Positions 13,301-23,789 of a stretch of DNA of 64,000 nucleotides are shown piece after piece (position 1 is the first letter of the stretch; the number at the start of each line of letters is the position of its first letter). Position numbers and translations under genes: made by a program. Source of the DNA: Cryptomeria japonica (lineage: Eukaryota; Streptophyta; Pinopsida; Cupressales; Cupressaceae). The stretch is from assembly GCF_030272615.1 (NCBI RefSeq), contig NC_081411.1, positions 156,326,971 through 156,390,970 on the forward strand, written 5' to 3'. Below the pieces are notes generated by a model. That model saw only the letters and a program-made list of their open reading frames with translations. It did not search any database and was not told the origin of the DNA.

Positions 13301-14614
13301 AAATGTCCAAGAAGCCATGACAAATCTTGAATCCAAGAACAACCAAGCTTTCAAAACTGAAACTAAATCTTAAAAACATTCATGGGTAGTATCATTTCTA
13401 TTTTTCCAGCATTTCATGGAGAACATTCAAACACCAATTTGTTTTTGATTCAACAAATAAATAAAAGGGTAGTATGGAATCCTACCTCATAATGCATTCC
13501 GGGCATGACTTGAAGGAGAGCTCTGCCTACAACTCATAGCAAAACTCCATTTTCTCCTTTTCTTTCAAAATAGGTCACCAAAAGAAAGAACCCCCCAAAA
13601 TATTTCAAAAACTAGGTTAAAAATGAGAAACCCCTCTTTTTGACCTAATTTCCAATTTCGAATTTAAGCATTTATTTTCTAAATTAAAAGAAAATGAAAA
13701 TGGAAATCATTCCTTTCCATTATTCAATACATCTTATTCGCTTTTCTTATTAAAATTAAAATGCTTCTATTTCTAACTGACTTTAAATCTTTCCTTTCTA
13801 AAACACATAACTCATTGAATTCATTATTTTTAAAATTAACTATTAAATTAACTTGCTATAGCATAATAAAGCAACCTTTTTAATAAATGACTAATCTCAT
13901 GAAGGAGATCTATTTATTCTAATTTTCTCAACTAAAAATGCGTAAATGAGCACATTAATCCAAGTTAAATACTTTAAGCTTGCTACAGTAATAATTAAAG
14001 CGATTTCTTTAAATTAATGACTAATCGTATACAAGAAACTACTTATTTTAAATTTATAAAGTACTAATGCGTACATCTACTCATTAAATTGAATTAAATA
14101 TTTAGGATAACAAACTCCACTTACCCCACGCAAGGCATGCAAATCGAGGAAGTCCACCAAATCACACGACACGCAACCCAATAAAAAGAAAGCCCCACAA
14201 ACCACACACGATGCTCACCTGACCATGGCTAAGGCAATACGAGAGTTTTATGACCACCAAATCCAAATTCTAAGGATGAAGGAGGTATACTCAACCCTGC
14301 AAATCCCAAAGGAGATGAACCTCTCCCTAGGCGGTATTGTACCTGCAATCTCCTGCACCCATGAATTCATGCAAGCATACATATACATATACATATTCAA
14401 TGAGGGCGTTAGCTCGAGATTTAACACAAGAGTTAGGAAACAATTACATTTACACAAGAATCGACGCAAGAGCACAATAATAAGTATGCACAATTATTTA
14501 TATTATCTAAACTACACATTGCATCACGGTTAGCCTACCATTCAAGAATGCCACATAGGAAGTCAACCAAGGTCAAACGGGTTTTACAAGTCCAACTAGG
14601 GTAGGGGCATTACA
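10343..14614 (-). repeat. 5' LTR of the LARD
   Basis: Partner of 2186-6533, starting tgtaatgccc and ending ggggcattaca on the plus strand. It is 76 bp shorter than its partner, mainly because of a shorter AT run and missing sequence right of the palindrome array. On the minus strand the LTR opens like Gypsy-1 at 35736: both have TGTA-T-CCCC, then GTTTGAC and GTTGACTTC at matching places. Confidence 0.92.
12849..13055. repeat. Palindrome array, CCACANTGTGG x 8 (LARD 5' LTR)
   Basis: Eight cores with the same symmetry and about the same spacing as the array at 4710-4922, lying 1559-1765 bp from the LTR 5' end. Several linkers differ between the two LTR copies (for example acgtagggacggg here), while the cores keep their CCACA/TGTGG arms. 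All eight cores here are symmetric apart from the central base. Confidence 0.85.
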
Positions 14615-14619
14615 CCATC

Positions 14620-15876
14620 CTCTACATCCATACTCTCAGCTGTCGGTTGATCATCTGTAGCTATTGTTTTTACTAGTGGGGTAATCAAAGGAGGTGGGGG
14701 TAAGTTGTCTCTAACCTTGATACTAGGTGGTCCACCAACTTTACCTTTCCCCTTGTCTCTATCTTTCTGATAAACTTTTATGGGTTTGGGGTTCCTGTAT
14801 TCTTCTTGTTTTTCTTTTTCAACTAGGAATATATCCCATCGATTTTATGTTTCCTTAGTCACCTCATTGACTCTTCCAACCATTAAAGCAATGTGTCGGT
14901 GTGCAGTGGAAAATACTGACCAGTTGGCTTGAGCAATTAGGTCATCAATTTCCTTGGGTGAGTTTACTAGATATACAACAAGTAGCTTTTCAATATTTAT
15001 CTTCTTGTCCAATTCTACTACTACTTGTCTTCTTGCTTCCAGTCTATTAAATAGTTCATCTGGAATTTCATTTACTACTTCCATCAAAAACTTTTTATAC
15101 ATATCCATATGCAATATAACACTATTTTCAACTTGTTCTTTTTCATCAACTGTCAGAGTGTCATATATTTTCTCTATATTCTTCAATTTACCTTCCTCTG
15201 TAATTTCATTTAGCAGTATATCAAGAGGGGCCAAGTCTTTGTTTGTCCTCTTCTTCTTTTTGGGGGTAAGTTTCTTCTTCTTGGGTGTAGCCTTTCTTAC
15301 TGGAGATCTCACTGCTTGTTGTTTTTGTCTTGTCCTCCTAGGTGAGGGTTTGGTTGCCGGTGAGGGATCTCTTTTCCTTCCAACTCCTTTGAAAGTTACA
15401 GGCATGTCACTCTTCGAAGAAGTACCTACCGGTGATAGGTGAGTTTCAGGTTGTGGAGTTGCTAACTCATCCTCTGCTATACCGGTTTTCTTTAACACAT
15501 CTTCTTTGATGGCTTTTTCTTGTCTGGAACCTTTCCTTACAACTTCCTCAACCTTTTTCACTCTTTTCTTTGATTGTATTTGGCTTTCAATAGTTTCTGC
15601 ACTACCAAATATTTCTTCCTTAGGTTCTCTGGGGGATTCTAGAAGTGCTTTAGCATATGTTTCAATTATATGATCATCTATTTCATAGCCCATCTCGGTT
15701 ACCCAAACTATCCTAGGAATGATTGCTTCCATCCAGACTTCATCCTTCTTGATTACAAAGCATATTTCATCTTTGTATTTGTCGACAGTCTTTTGTGATA
15801 ACCTGATTCTTTTCTTCATTTTGGCCTTTAATGCTTGAAAGAAGTCATGAATATTGTTTTCCTTGTTTTCTCCCAT
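14620..15876 (-). pseudogene. ORF-C, N-terminal part (unrecognised basic protein)
   Basis: A 343-codon open frame (15876-14845) starts at an ATG. After one stop codon at 14845 the frame is open again to the LARD insertion point, and it resumes at 2180. Residues 1-100 are mixed and acidic. Residues about 130-230 are very basic and Ser/Pro-rich, with several KKKK runs that could be nuclear-localisation or nucleic-acid-binding patches. The C-terminal part is helical in look. No enzyme motif is visible. The LARD insertion has destroyed the gene. I do not recognise the family. Confidence 0.6.
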
Positions 15877-15951
15877 GTTATTGAATAGTTATGTTAACTG
15901 TTTACCTACCAGTATATCATATCCAAGTTCTTTGTAGCCTATACCAGGAAC

Positions 15952-16881
15952 CTATTTGGTTATGTGTAGCATCAGACATACTAGCAGATTTCCAAACCTG
16001 AAAGTTCCTTTCTTGTCCTTCTTAATCTTTCCAAGGTTGTCAATTAATTCATCTTTTAACCACTCACATATATCAATCTTTGCATTGTCTGTGACCATAT
16101 CATAAGAACTCTTAATGCATAAACTTGAAACTGAATTGAGTCTATTTGCATGAGTAGCTTTATACCCTAATATCATGATGATAAATCTTACATTAATGTC
16201 TGTTACATCATTAACTATTAGGGACCTCTTGTCGAATGTTGCACCAGTTAGGTTTATAACTAGGTCACTGGATACCTTCTTGGTTTTATCTGGCCTCTTA
16301 CCGGTGGTCGATAACCTTGTGACAACTTTCACAACTTCCTTAGTAATTTTGTGGATTGCATCTAACCAAAAAAATTCACCATGTACCCTGCTTAAGACTA
16401 TCCTAATCACATCCTTGGGGAATTCAAGAATGCTAAGGATCTCTGTAAATCCTAGGGTTTCAATGATCTTGTGTTCATCTTTTACATTGCCGGTTTTATC
16501 ACATATCACAGTTTTAAACATAGTCTTAATTTCTCCATCTCCTAGTTCCTCAATGTTGCAATGGATGTACATTATGGGGTCTTCAGCATAAACAACTCCC
16601 TTGGGAATTTGAGAAAAAGCACTTAAGGTATCATCGTTCATAGCTACCTTGGGAACTAACTGAAATACGGACCTAGGTCTTTTTATCACTTCAACAATAG
16701 TAGGGTTTGCTATATATTCAATTGCAAAGGTGGATGCCATGATAAAATACCTTTTACTGCCTTTAGGATGGATGATTGCTTGGAGTGTTCTTGCTTCTTG
16801 CTCGAAATGTCTTAGCTTGGAATCTTCGCGCTCTTCATAGGTTTGAAATCTTGGTGAAATGAAATCGAGCCAGAACCTCAA
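15952..16881 (-). CDS. ORF-B, unrecognised protein of the pol-less element
   Basis: A 309-residue frame without internal stops lies between the Gag-like region and ORF-C. The ATG at 16740 (protein starting MAST) may be the real start, since the first 47 residues of the longer form overlap sequence that reads like a leader. No CCHC, DSG, DDE or RT motif is present. The protein mixes charged stretches (a KIKKDKKG patch near the C-terminus) with hydrophobic helices and has no signal peptide. Intact length in an otherwise decayed element may suggest selection or simply recent origin. It could be a structural additional ORF; function unknown. Confidence 0.5.
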   Translation of the reverse strand: MRFWLDFISPRFQTYEEREDSKLRHFEQEARTLQAIIHPKGSKRYFIMASTFAIEYIANPTIVEVIKRPRSVFQLVPKVAMNDDTLSAFSQIPKGVVYAEDPIMYIHCNIEELGDGEIKTMFKTVICDKTGNVKDEHKIIETLGFTEILSILEFPKDVIRIVLSRVHGEFFWLDAIHKITKEVVKVVTRLSTTGKRPDKTKKVSSDLVINLTGATFDKRSLIVNDVTDINVRFIIMILGYKATHANRLNSVSSLCIKSSYDMVTDNAKIDICEWLKDELIDNLGKIKKDKKGTFRFGNLLVCLMLHITK

Positions 16882-17299
16882 TTTTATAGTGTCTTTTTGC
16901 CATCTACCACATTAAATGCATGTCGATTAAGTGTTCACTTAACATTGTTTCCCAGTAAGAAGTAATTCCCAACTTCTTATCTCTAACCAAGGAAATAATA
17001 GCATATGTGTCATTAGATTGCCAAACCCTCAAGGAAACTTTCTTCAATTAGATGATGAACTTCCTACCGATGGAGCACTGCTCTATCCTGCCGGTGAAGC
17101 ATCACTTTGTCCTGTCGGTGAAGCATCACTCTATCCTGCTGGTGGAGTATTGATTGGTTCTACCGATGGAGGGGTATTCCCAATATTTAGATCAGCTTTT
17201 CTAATGCATTGTTTTGAGAATTCTTTCTTAACCTCTTCAACCTTTCCTTTACCTTTCAAGGTAGAAATTTTATTGTCTGTCGGTGTTCTTTTACTTCTA

Positions 17300-18252
17300 C
17301 AGAATTTAGCAATATGCCCAATCTTATTACATGCATAACAAGCTACATTATTCTTCTAAATAGCTTTCCCATAACCTATGCCGGTTTGTGTTCTACATTG
17401 ATTAGATAAATGTCCAAATGTTCCACAAACATAACATCTCACATTCATTCTGCAGTTTTCAGAGTTGTGACCAACTTTGTTGCATTTAGAATATTGACCG
17501 ATGGGTGTGTTGATATTCTGATGATTTCTAGATCTACATTCATTTTCGCTATGACCATACTTATTAAACTTAAAGCATTTTCCATTGAATTTATAAGTAT
17601 TAGGTTGTATTACCAGTTTGCTGTGATCCTAAGTATTTGCAGTACCGGAGCTTTCACCAACTTCAAAGCCAATTCCTGAAGTGTCACCTTTAGGTTTTTT
17701 ATTTTTTAGTAAGGTGCCAAGTTCCTCTGAGTTTTTCTTGAATTTTTCTTTGTGTTGATTTGCAGTTTCTAGTTCTCTTTCTAAGACTTCTTTTTGTCTC
17801 ATCAGTTCATTTGAGTCATTCTGAGCATGCATCAGATCCGTCTTCAACATGTCATTTTCATAGCTAAGTCTTGTGTTCTCATTTGCTGCATCACTTAGTC
17901 TTCTGGTCAATTCTTCTTCATTCTTCTTCCTATCCTCAATCTCTTTGCAAAATCTCATAGTCATATCTTGCATCTTATTCTTTGTTGCCATGTTCTCTTG
18001 TTTTAGCTTGCTTATCATATCATTAAGTGATTCCTTTTCATCATTCTCATTTTACAATTTTTCACAAAGTTCTCTTCTCTTATTTCTTGCAACATTAAGA
18101 TTTTCTTGAAGTGCCTGAATGATATCCTGAGCTACCCTTAAATCATCTTCTAGTTTGATATTTTTCAATTTCTCCACATCATAGTCTGTAAGAGCTCCTT
18201 CAAGTTGCTTCATCAGATTTTCCATCTTTACTGGTGTCAAGATCTTCCTCAA
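17300..18252 (-). pseudogene. Gag-like protein: coiled coil plus four CCHC zinc knuckles
   Basis: Read from 18252 downward. About 200 residues of strong heptad-type coiled coil (18252-17700, one stop at about 18052) are followed by a short glycine-containing segment. Four CCHC motifs then lie at about 17536-17577, 17453-17494, 17394-17435 and 17300-17341. The last two are complete (C-X2-C-X4-H-X4-C). The first lacks its second Cys (now Phe) and the second lacks its first Cys (now Tyr). CCHC knuckles bind the element RNA in Gag proteins, and a long coiled coil is known from Gags of the SIRE/Maximus Copia group. The frame has stops near 17629 and 17355. It is the first ORF after the PBS, as expected for gag. 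Confidence 0.75.
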
Positions 18253-18277
18253 GCTATTAGGCTTCTGAAAATAGAGG

Positions 18278-18294
18278 ACTAGGCTCTAATACCG
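18278..18294 (-). other. Primer-binding site of the pol-less element
   Basis: On the minus strand CGGTATTAGAGCCTAGT lies two bases inside the 5' LTR. It matches the tRNA-iMet primer site TGGTATCAGAGCC with two changes. Confidence 0.85.
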
Positions 18295-18296
18295 AT

Positions 18297-19080
18297 TGTT
18301 AGGAATCCCAAAGATACTAAGAGGGGGGGGTGAATCAGTATCTAACCGGTTTATAGAATTTCTTATCTTAAAACATGCAAAACATATTATAACAATATAT
18401 CAATATGCAAGAAATAATGTAATAAACAGAATTAAGAACATCCACATGAAAAGCACACCATAACACAAGGATTTAATGAGGAAACCTGGTGTGGGAAAAA
18501 CCTTGGTGGGATTTGTGACCCATAATATTCACTCACTGGCCAATAAGAGAATATTACTTACAATAGGGGTCTGCACATGCAGGAAGGCCAACTGCCAAGA
18601 GCTCACTATTCAACGGGAAGTCACACTGACTTACAATGAGGATTATACAAATCCAATATCTTGTACTGCTTTACAATAGCATCTATAATGCCTGATCTAG
18701 TATCGGTTGCTGCTCTGCTTCTTACATAAACCCTTAGCCTATATTTCACATAATAGGTCTACCTAATATTTTCCTTATTGCTTACTTCACTTATCTCAAA
18801 ATATCTTCAATGATCTCTTTTATATATGAGTCATTTTACAATATGCCAAGTCGGCTTACAAAATAATAAACAAAATATAATATAACAAAAATCCTGTCAG
18901 CCTCTGTGCCAGTATACTTCTTTTCTTTTTGCCGGTGTCGATGTCCTGAGTGCCAGTGTAGAGTGTAATCTGTTGATGCCAGTATAATCCCTTTGCCAGT
19001 GCCATAGGATTGCAAGTTGCCATCAATGACAAAACCTTCAATCACATACAATGTCTCATTGGAGTGTGCATATGCCAATA
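18297..19080 (-). repeat. 5' LTR of the pol-less Copia-like element
   Basis: Matches 41-822 throughout. The outer end reads gccaata instead of gccaaca, so the terminal TG has mutated to TA on the minus strand. The next five bases, accac, are the target duplication. Confidence 0.88.
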
Positions 19081-21966
19081 ACCACTACCAAATGCGAGTA
19101 ATGTATAATCTTCTTCTCTAATTCATAATCCTCAAACATGGGTAATCCACTATTTCTTGTTATATATTTGCATAGCCAGGTGCCAACAACAACCACAGAT
19201 CCTATTGGATAGTCATAACCATCATCATCTACTTGAGGAGTGGTTAGCTTATGTTTTGGCTCCAACCATCGAGCCAACCAATACTATGTCCCATCTTCAT
19301 TGTCCTCTACTGCAACAACATCATAGACATATCCTGTGCACAAATCAATTTTATTTTAATATTTAATGAGATATAAAAACAAAAATATACACTGTAAGAT
19401 TTCATATATGTACTATTTAATAAATCAAAACAAATTTCAAAAACAATTATACCTTGTTGTATAGTATCTGAAATGCAATCATAGTCATTTGATGCAAATA
19501 TGTGATCCATATCTTCATCAGTTCTTTCATGCGGATCATTTGCATCTATGGGTGTCAATTATCTTTGTTGCCATTCTTCAACCCATTCTTTATTCTCACA
19601 AAGTTCCCAATCTCTGGAAACACAAAACTGACAAAAGCAAGCAAGCTCCCTTGTAAATATAGTCCATGTGTTTGAATTAGAACTCTTAAACAAATTCCAT
19701 TTAGCTGATCCAATGATGGTATTACAATCATGCCGAATAGGAATACTATCTTCCTCTACCAACCAGAAGAAACATTGAATTGCAGAGTTCTTAGTTGATC
19801 CTTTTGACAACTTTGAATTCCACCAATCTACAACTGCACGAGCATCTCTGAATTTCACTGCATCCTTGAATTTCAATTGTTCTCTAGCAAGAGCTCTTTT
19901 TACATAGGCACCAGCTCCATCGCGTTCCCCCTTACCATGTCCGGCTTCAAAAAAAATCCATAAATGTTGGACATTGGTTTTCTTGTGAACTCTGCATAGC
20001 CAATAAAATATTCTTGCATTTTTGAATTGTCCAGTGCAATTATCTGACCATAACATATGTTATTTCATGTCAATTTCTCTTTCCTTAAGATTATCATAAA
20101 ATACCTCGAAGCAATGCTGAACAAACTCTGATGAGTGTAATCGATTATCACTAACATAGAAATGATACTCCCTCAAAAAATTTATGTTATCTTATGTACT
20201 GTCATGGTCATGTCTATATATAATGTGCACAAATATGGTCACTAGCACTAAGTTGTAGTATTGTGATTGAGTTTCCTCTTGTGGTTTTAGAGTATAATTT
20301 TCTACAAAATCCACAACTGATACTATTGTTCCAACTAGAAATGTGTTCTTGCATATGCAAAACTATCCATCAAGCCATCAGGTATGTTGGGAATGTTTCA
20401 CATATTTTGGAACAATATGACTTATAAACTCACTGATAAATGCATTCACACTATTATGTTTTGTAATCAATTCAAAATGTTTCCCCATCTTTCCATCCTT
20501 TAAAGGGTATTCTATATTTTTAAATATCCTAACATCAACCATTTTTTGTCCAAACTCAAATGAAACATGTTCATGCAAACATTCACCTATCAAAGAATAG
20601 TTCCCACATAAATTGCAAAGGCCATATTTGCATGAAATGGAAAGAAATAATTTCTCATTAGGTGGTTTACAAAAATAAACTTGCAATACTATATTTTATA
20701 GTTTCAGGTGGAACATAAACACCATAATCCTGCACAAGATCATTACCATGCAACATACAATGTATATATCAAAAAAAATCATAATTATAATGAAATTGAA
20801 CATGAGTTTTACAACAACAATATATTCTTTGTTTATTGATTAAAAAATACCAGGGTTTGCATGTTTCAAATGATCTTTGACTAATTCGTAAATTCATTAA
20901 CACAAATTCATCACTCAATTTTTTAAAGAATTCAATTTGAGTCATGTCAAGAAGATGTTTTGGATGAGGATCATGAATTTTTCATCCCACCCTTAACTTT
21001 AAAAAAAAGTCTAGCATTTGATGAAACTCTAGTGTTATCATGCCAAAATTTTGCGATTAATTGTTTAGTTTCATCATTTAATTTCATGTCTGACCTTTGA
21101 AGTCTACCACTAAAACTCCAACAATGGTTTAGTGGATCAATTTCAATTGTGTCTCTTCTTTTGGCTGCTCTTGACAAGGTTCTACAATGTAAGTTTAAAT
21201 ATCCACTTATATCACTTAACATTCTTTTTCTAACAATTGTTTTGTCAACTATTGCAGTTGTTATAACTCTACATGTCACATTCTTATCTTTAGATCGACT
21301 TGTTTTTTGGATAGAATCGATGGCACTGATAGCAGTAGATACAACTTAGTTATACGATTCATCTTTTCTTTTTGGTTTTGCATAAATACCTATATTTTTT
21401 CATGACTTTATGCATTTTTAACATTGTTATTAATTGTAGCATTAATTGACATTGAAATCCTAACTTTTATTATAAAAAAATTGTTTATATAATCTGTTCA
21501 CATGTGTTTTGATTTTTCTCCAAGAAACTAACCCATTAACATTGTCTAGCACATTGCTATCAATAGTAAACAAATTATATTCATTTTCTTTCAGAGAGGA
21601 TGGTGTAATATTTTCAATTTTTATTTCTTTTGTATTGGTGTATTAAATTTATATCCAACTTCATTTAAATCATCAATTTGATTGGCATCATAGTCTTGGG
21701 GATTTAAAAATATACCAGGATTCGTATCCACATGAACATTTGCATCAACAATCATACCCATGTTTAGTTCTACATTTCTTGCATCCATCATGATCTCTTT
21801 AATGGTGTCATCTACAACGGGCACTAAACTAGATGCTTCACTGTTATTTAATTGTCGTTGTTGTGATCTTCGATCTCTTTGGAATTTTGCCTCCTCTCTT
21901 TGTGCTTAAATTCCGTCCATTGCCATTGTCTTCTTTTGTTTCTTTTGACATTACTTAGAACCCATC
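19081..21966 (-). pseudogene. Decayed transposase-like gene, family not assigned
   Basis: Fragments in several frames run from about 21966 (N-terminus) to 19081 and then to 1-40. In order: a Gln/Arg-rich start; an acidic segment (21824-21621); a segment rich in basic residues and Cys (21279-20971); a region with CKYGLCNLCGN (about 20610-20640); a segment VVDFVENYTLKPQ (about 20290-20310); a segment YHFYVSDNRLHSSEFVQHCF (about 20115-20170); WSDNCTGQFKNAR (about 20040); then HGKGERDGAGAYVKRAL (about 19890-19940). The spaced Asp residues and the D-x-C-x-x-Q-F-K signature look like an RNase H-fold (DDE-type) nuclease. Stops and frameshifts are frequent and an intron is possible near 20830. The retroelement at 41-19080 sits inside its 3' coding region. 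I cannot name the superfamily. Confidence 0.5.
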
Positions 21967-22143
21967 TTTACAAACTCCTCTTCAAAAAATAATATTTCTT
22001 TTTATTGAGTTCTTCTAAAATTTGTGTAAAAAAGATAAAAAAAAGTAGTACCAAATGCTGTAAAAAATGTTTGTCAGTACGGACTCCAATGATAATCGGG
22101 TAAATTGATGCAATCTGTCCTTTTTTTGATAGTAATGGTAATT
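21967..22143. other. Short non-coding gap
   Basis: AT-rich DNA between the transposase-like relic and the palindrome; I see no feature in it. It could be the untranslated end of the same transposon. Confidence 0.4.
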
Positions 22144-22240
22144 GAGGAATGGGCCCCCGTTTTGAAAACGGGGGCCTGTTCCTAAAACCAACGGTTAAAA
22201 AAAGGAACGGGCCCCCATTTTATAAATGGGGGCCCATTCT
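22144..22240. repeat. Nested GC-rich palindromes
   Basis: Two near-perfect hairpins lie 32 bp apart. The one at 22152-22176 has 12-bp arms and a 1-base centre; the one at 22209-22235 has 12-bp arms and a 3-base loop. The pair also forms a larger inverted repeat: 22147-22158 pairs with 22227-22238, and 22170-22182 pairs with 22204-22216 with one mismatch. So the segment can fold as two hairpins or as one long hairpin. The runs of five G or C stand out from the AT-rich surroundings. It may be the terminal structure of a transposon or a foldback element. Confidence 0.85.
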
Positions 22241-23600
22241 GTGGAAGTTGATTCCACAACCCACCACTTGCCTTGGGATTAGGTTTGGGATAGGCCTAGG
22301 ATGGCCACATCTTAGATGTGGACCTGCAAATTCAAATCTCCATGAACGAAAACACAAATATGAACTTTTGAAATAGTTTACGTGCCTCTAATTAGAGAAT
22401 TTTTTTACGAAATTAAAACCCATTTCATACTATACTATCTAGATTATAAATATGTAAATTTATTTAAAAATTGATTATTTGAACTATTTTTCATTTAATT
22501 TAATACTAAATTGGGTCCATAAACTTGAAATATTAACTAATTTTGTTAATTTAATAACTTTTTTATGTTATTGAATTTTTTTTTAAAAAAGTATATGTCA
22601 TCAATCTACACAAAATTCTTTTCTATTTAAAAAAAAAGGAAAAAATGTTAATTTTACATCAAATTATGTGGGCCGTACATGTCAAATTTTTAAAAAGATA
22701 ATTACAGTCATTAAAAAATTAATTAAAAAAAAAATTAAAAAAAAATACAGAAAAATATGCTCATCGATATTCAGTGTGTTACAAACCATTTCCCAAAATG
22801 GTTTGAGAAAGTAATATTAATTGTGTCAAAAAGTGTGGGTCGTACACATGCATGGTATGGTCTTGAAACATGCATTTTTAAAACATAGTTTTCAAAACTT
22901 CATTCAAAAAACTATTTTTTATTATGTGGGTATTAAAATAAATTACATATTTGGAAAGTAGACTCAGAGGGATATCTTTTATATTATTGACTTTTTCCAA
23001 GATTCAATGTCCAAGTGTTTCAAAATTTAAGCTCAAATGAGACAAAATCTGAAATCAGGGAAAACACTTCCACTTTTTGGCCAAAAAGTGGACTCAGCTT
23101 CTTGTACTGACCCTCTTCATGAATGTTCTTGGGTTTAATAGAAGGAGATGTAGAAGAGAATTCAAGAGGGCCAATTAATCTTTTAGATTCTTAAAGCTTA
23201 CATCCAAATTAATAATTTTTTTTTAATTTCTTAACTCAAGAATCTAACAAGATTCACATTATCTTTATTACTAAGACTTGACTTCTAGATCTTAGCATCC
23301 TTCTAGGTTTTCATAGGACTTGAATCATTCAAGCTTTTGAAATTTTGACTATTAAGTCAAAGGTCTAGTTAATTAACTCCAATCTCTAACATTTTGTTAT
23401 CACTATATGCTATCCTATTGTTTGAGAAACTTATATCCATGACTACCTAATTGTCTTCTATGACAATGATCTCCTTTTCTTTATGAATCATCTTATTTTT
23501 CTCTTTTGGGTCTTCTTCCATTGATATTATAGTTGCCTTAAGATGGTCTAGTTGACTTAACCCCTCCATTTATCTATTCCTCTACATTTCATTGTACAAA
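22241..23600. other. AT-rich intergenic DNA
   Basis: No convincing ORF, LTR or RNA gene. There are several A/T homopolymer runs. Nothing else recognised. Confidence 0.5.
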
Positions 23601-23789
23601 CTGGTCTGACTCAGATGAGGACATGGTAAGATTGTCTATCTGTTTATTTTTATTTTATTTGTGAGTCTTCTCACCTTTGCAACCATTAGAATACAAGGGG
23701 AAATCTCAACAAACAAAGGAAGCTCAAAACTCTTGGTAGGATTATTTTTTAAAGTAGAAGTAATGAGAGAGGCGTTGTTAGGAATCAAT

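Larger units (their letters stand above)
2186..14614 (-). mobile_element. LARD: non-coding LTR element with 4.3-kb LTRs
   Basis: LTRs lie at 2186-6533 (4348 bp) and 10343-14614 (4272 bp), with about 3.8 kb of internal DNA that has no gag or pol. Both ends are TG...CA, and the outermost bases are inverted repeats (tgtaatgcc and ggcattaca). A perfect 5-bp target duplication, ccatc, lies at 2181-2185 and 14615-14619. On the minus strand a tRNA-Met primer site adjoins the right LTR and a purine tract adjoins the left LTR. This is the structure described as LARD. The LTRs are young: between 3421-3750 and its partner I count 4 differences in about 330 bp. The LTR ends and PBS surroundings match Gypsy-1 at 35736-57976, the likely parent lineage. 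Confidence 0.92.
41..19080 (-). mobile_element. Copia-like LTR element without pol, split by a nested LARD
   Basis: Two LTRs of about 780 bp (41-822 and 18297-19080) are in the same orientation. On the minus strand a tRNA-Met-type primer site follows the right LTR and a purine tract precedes the left LTR, so the element runs right to left. The flanks gccac and accac form a 5-bp target duplication with one mismatch. Without the nested insert the element is about 6.6 kb. Its coding content is a coiled-coil and CCHC Gag-like region, a 309-residue ORF and a longer ORF next to the PPT. I found no protease, integrase, RT or RNase H motif. The 3' untranslated purine tracts resemble those of Copia-1 at 46849-54136. 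It looks like a non-autonomous element of the TR-GAG kind, depending on a Copia relative in trans; the helper is inference. Confidence 0.8.

Noticed and set aside
15000-15442. Plus-strand ORF of 162 residues over ORF-C (and similar ones at 16175 and 1164)
   Set aside because: Shadow frames of the minus-strand ORFs, rich in Ser, Phe and Leu as expected for the antisense of Lys/Glu-rich proteins.
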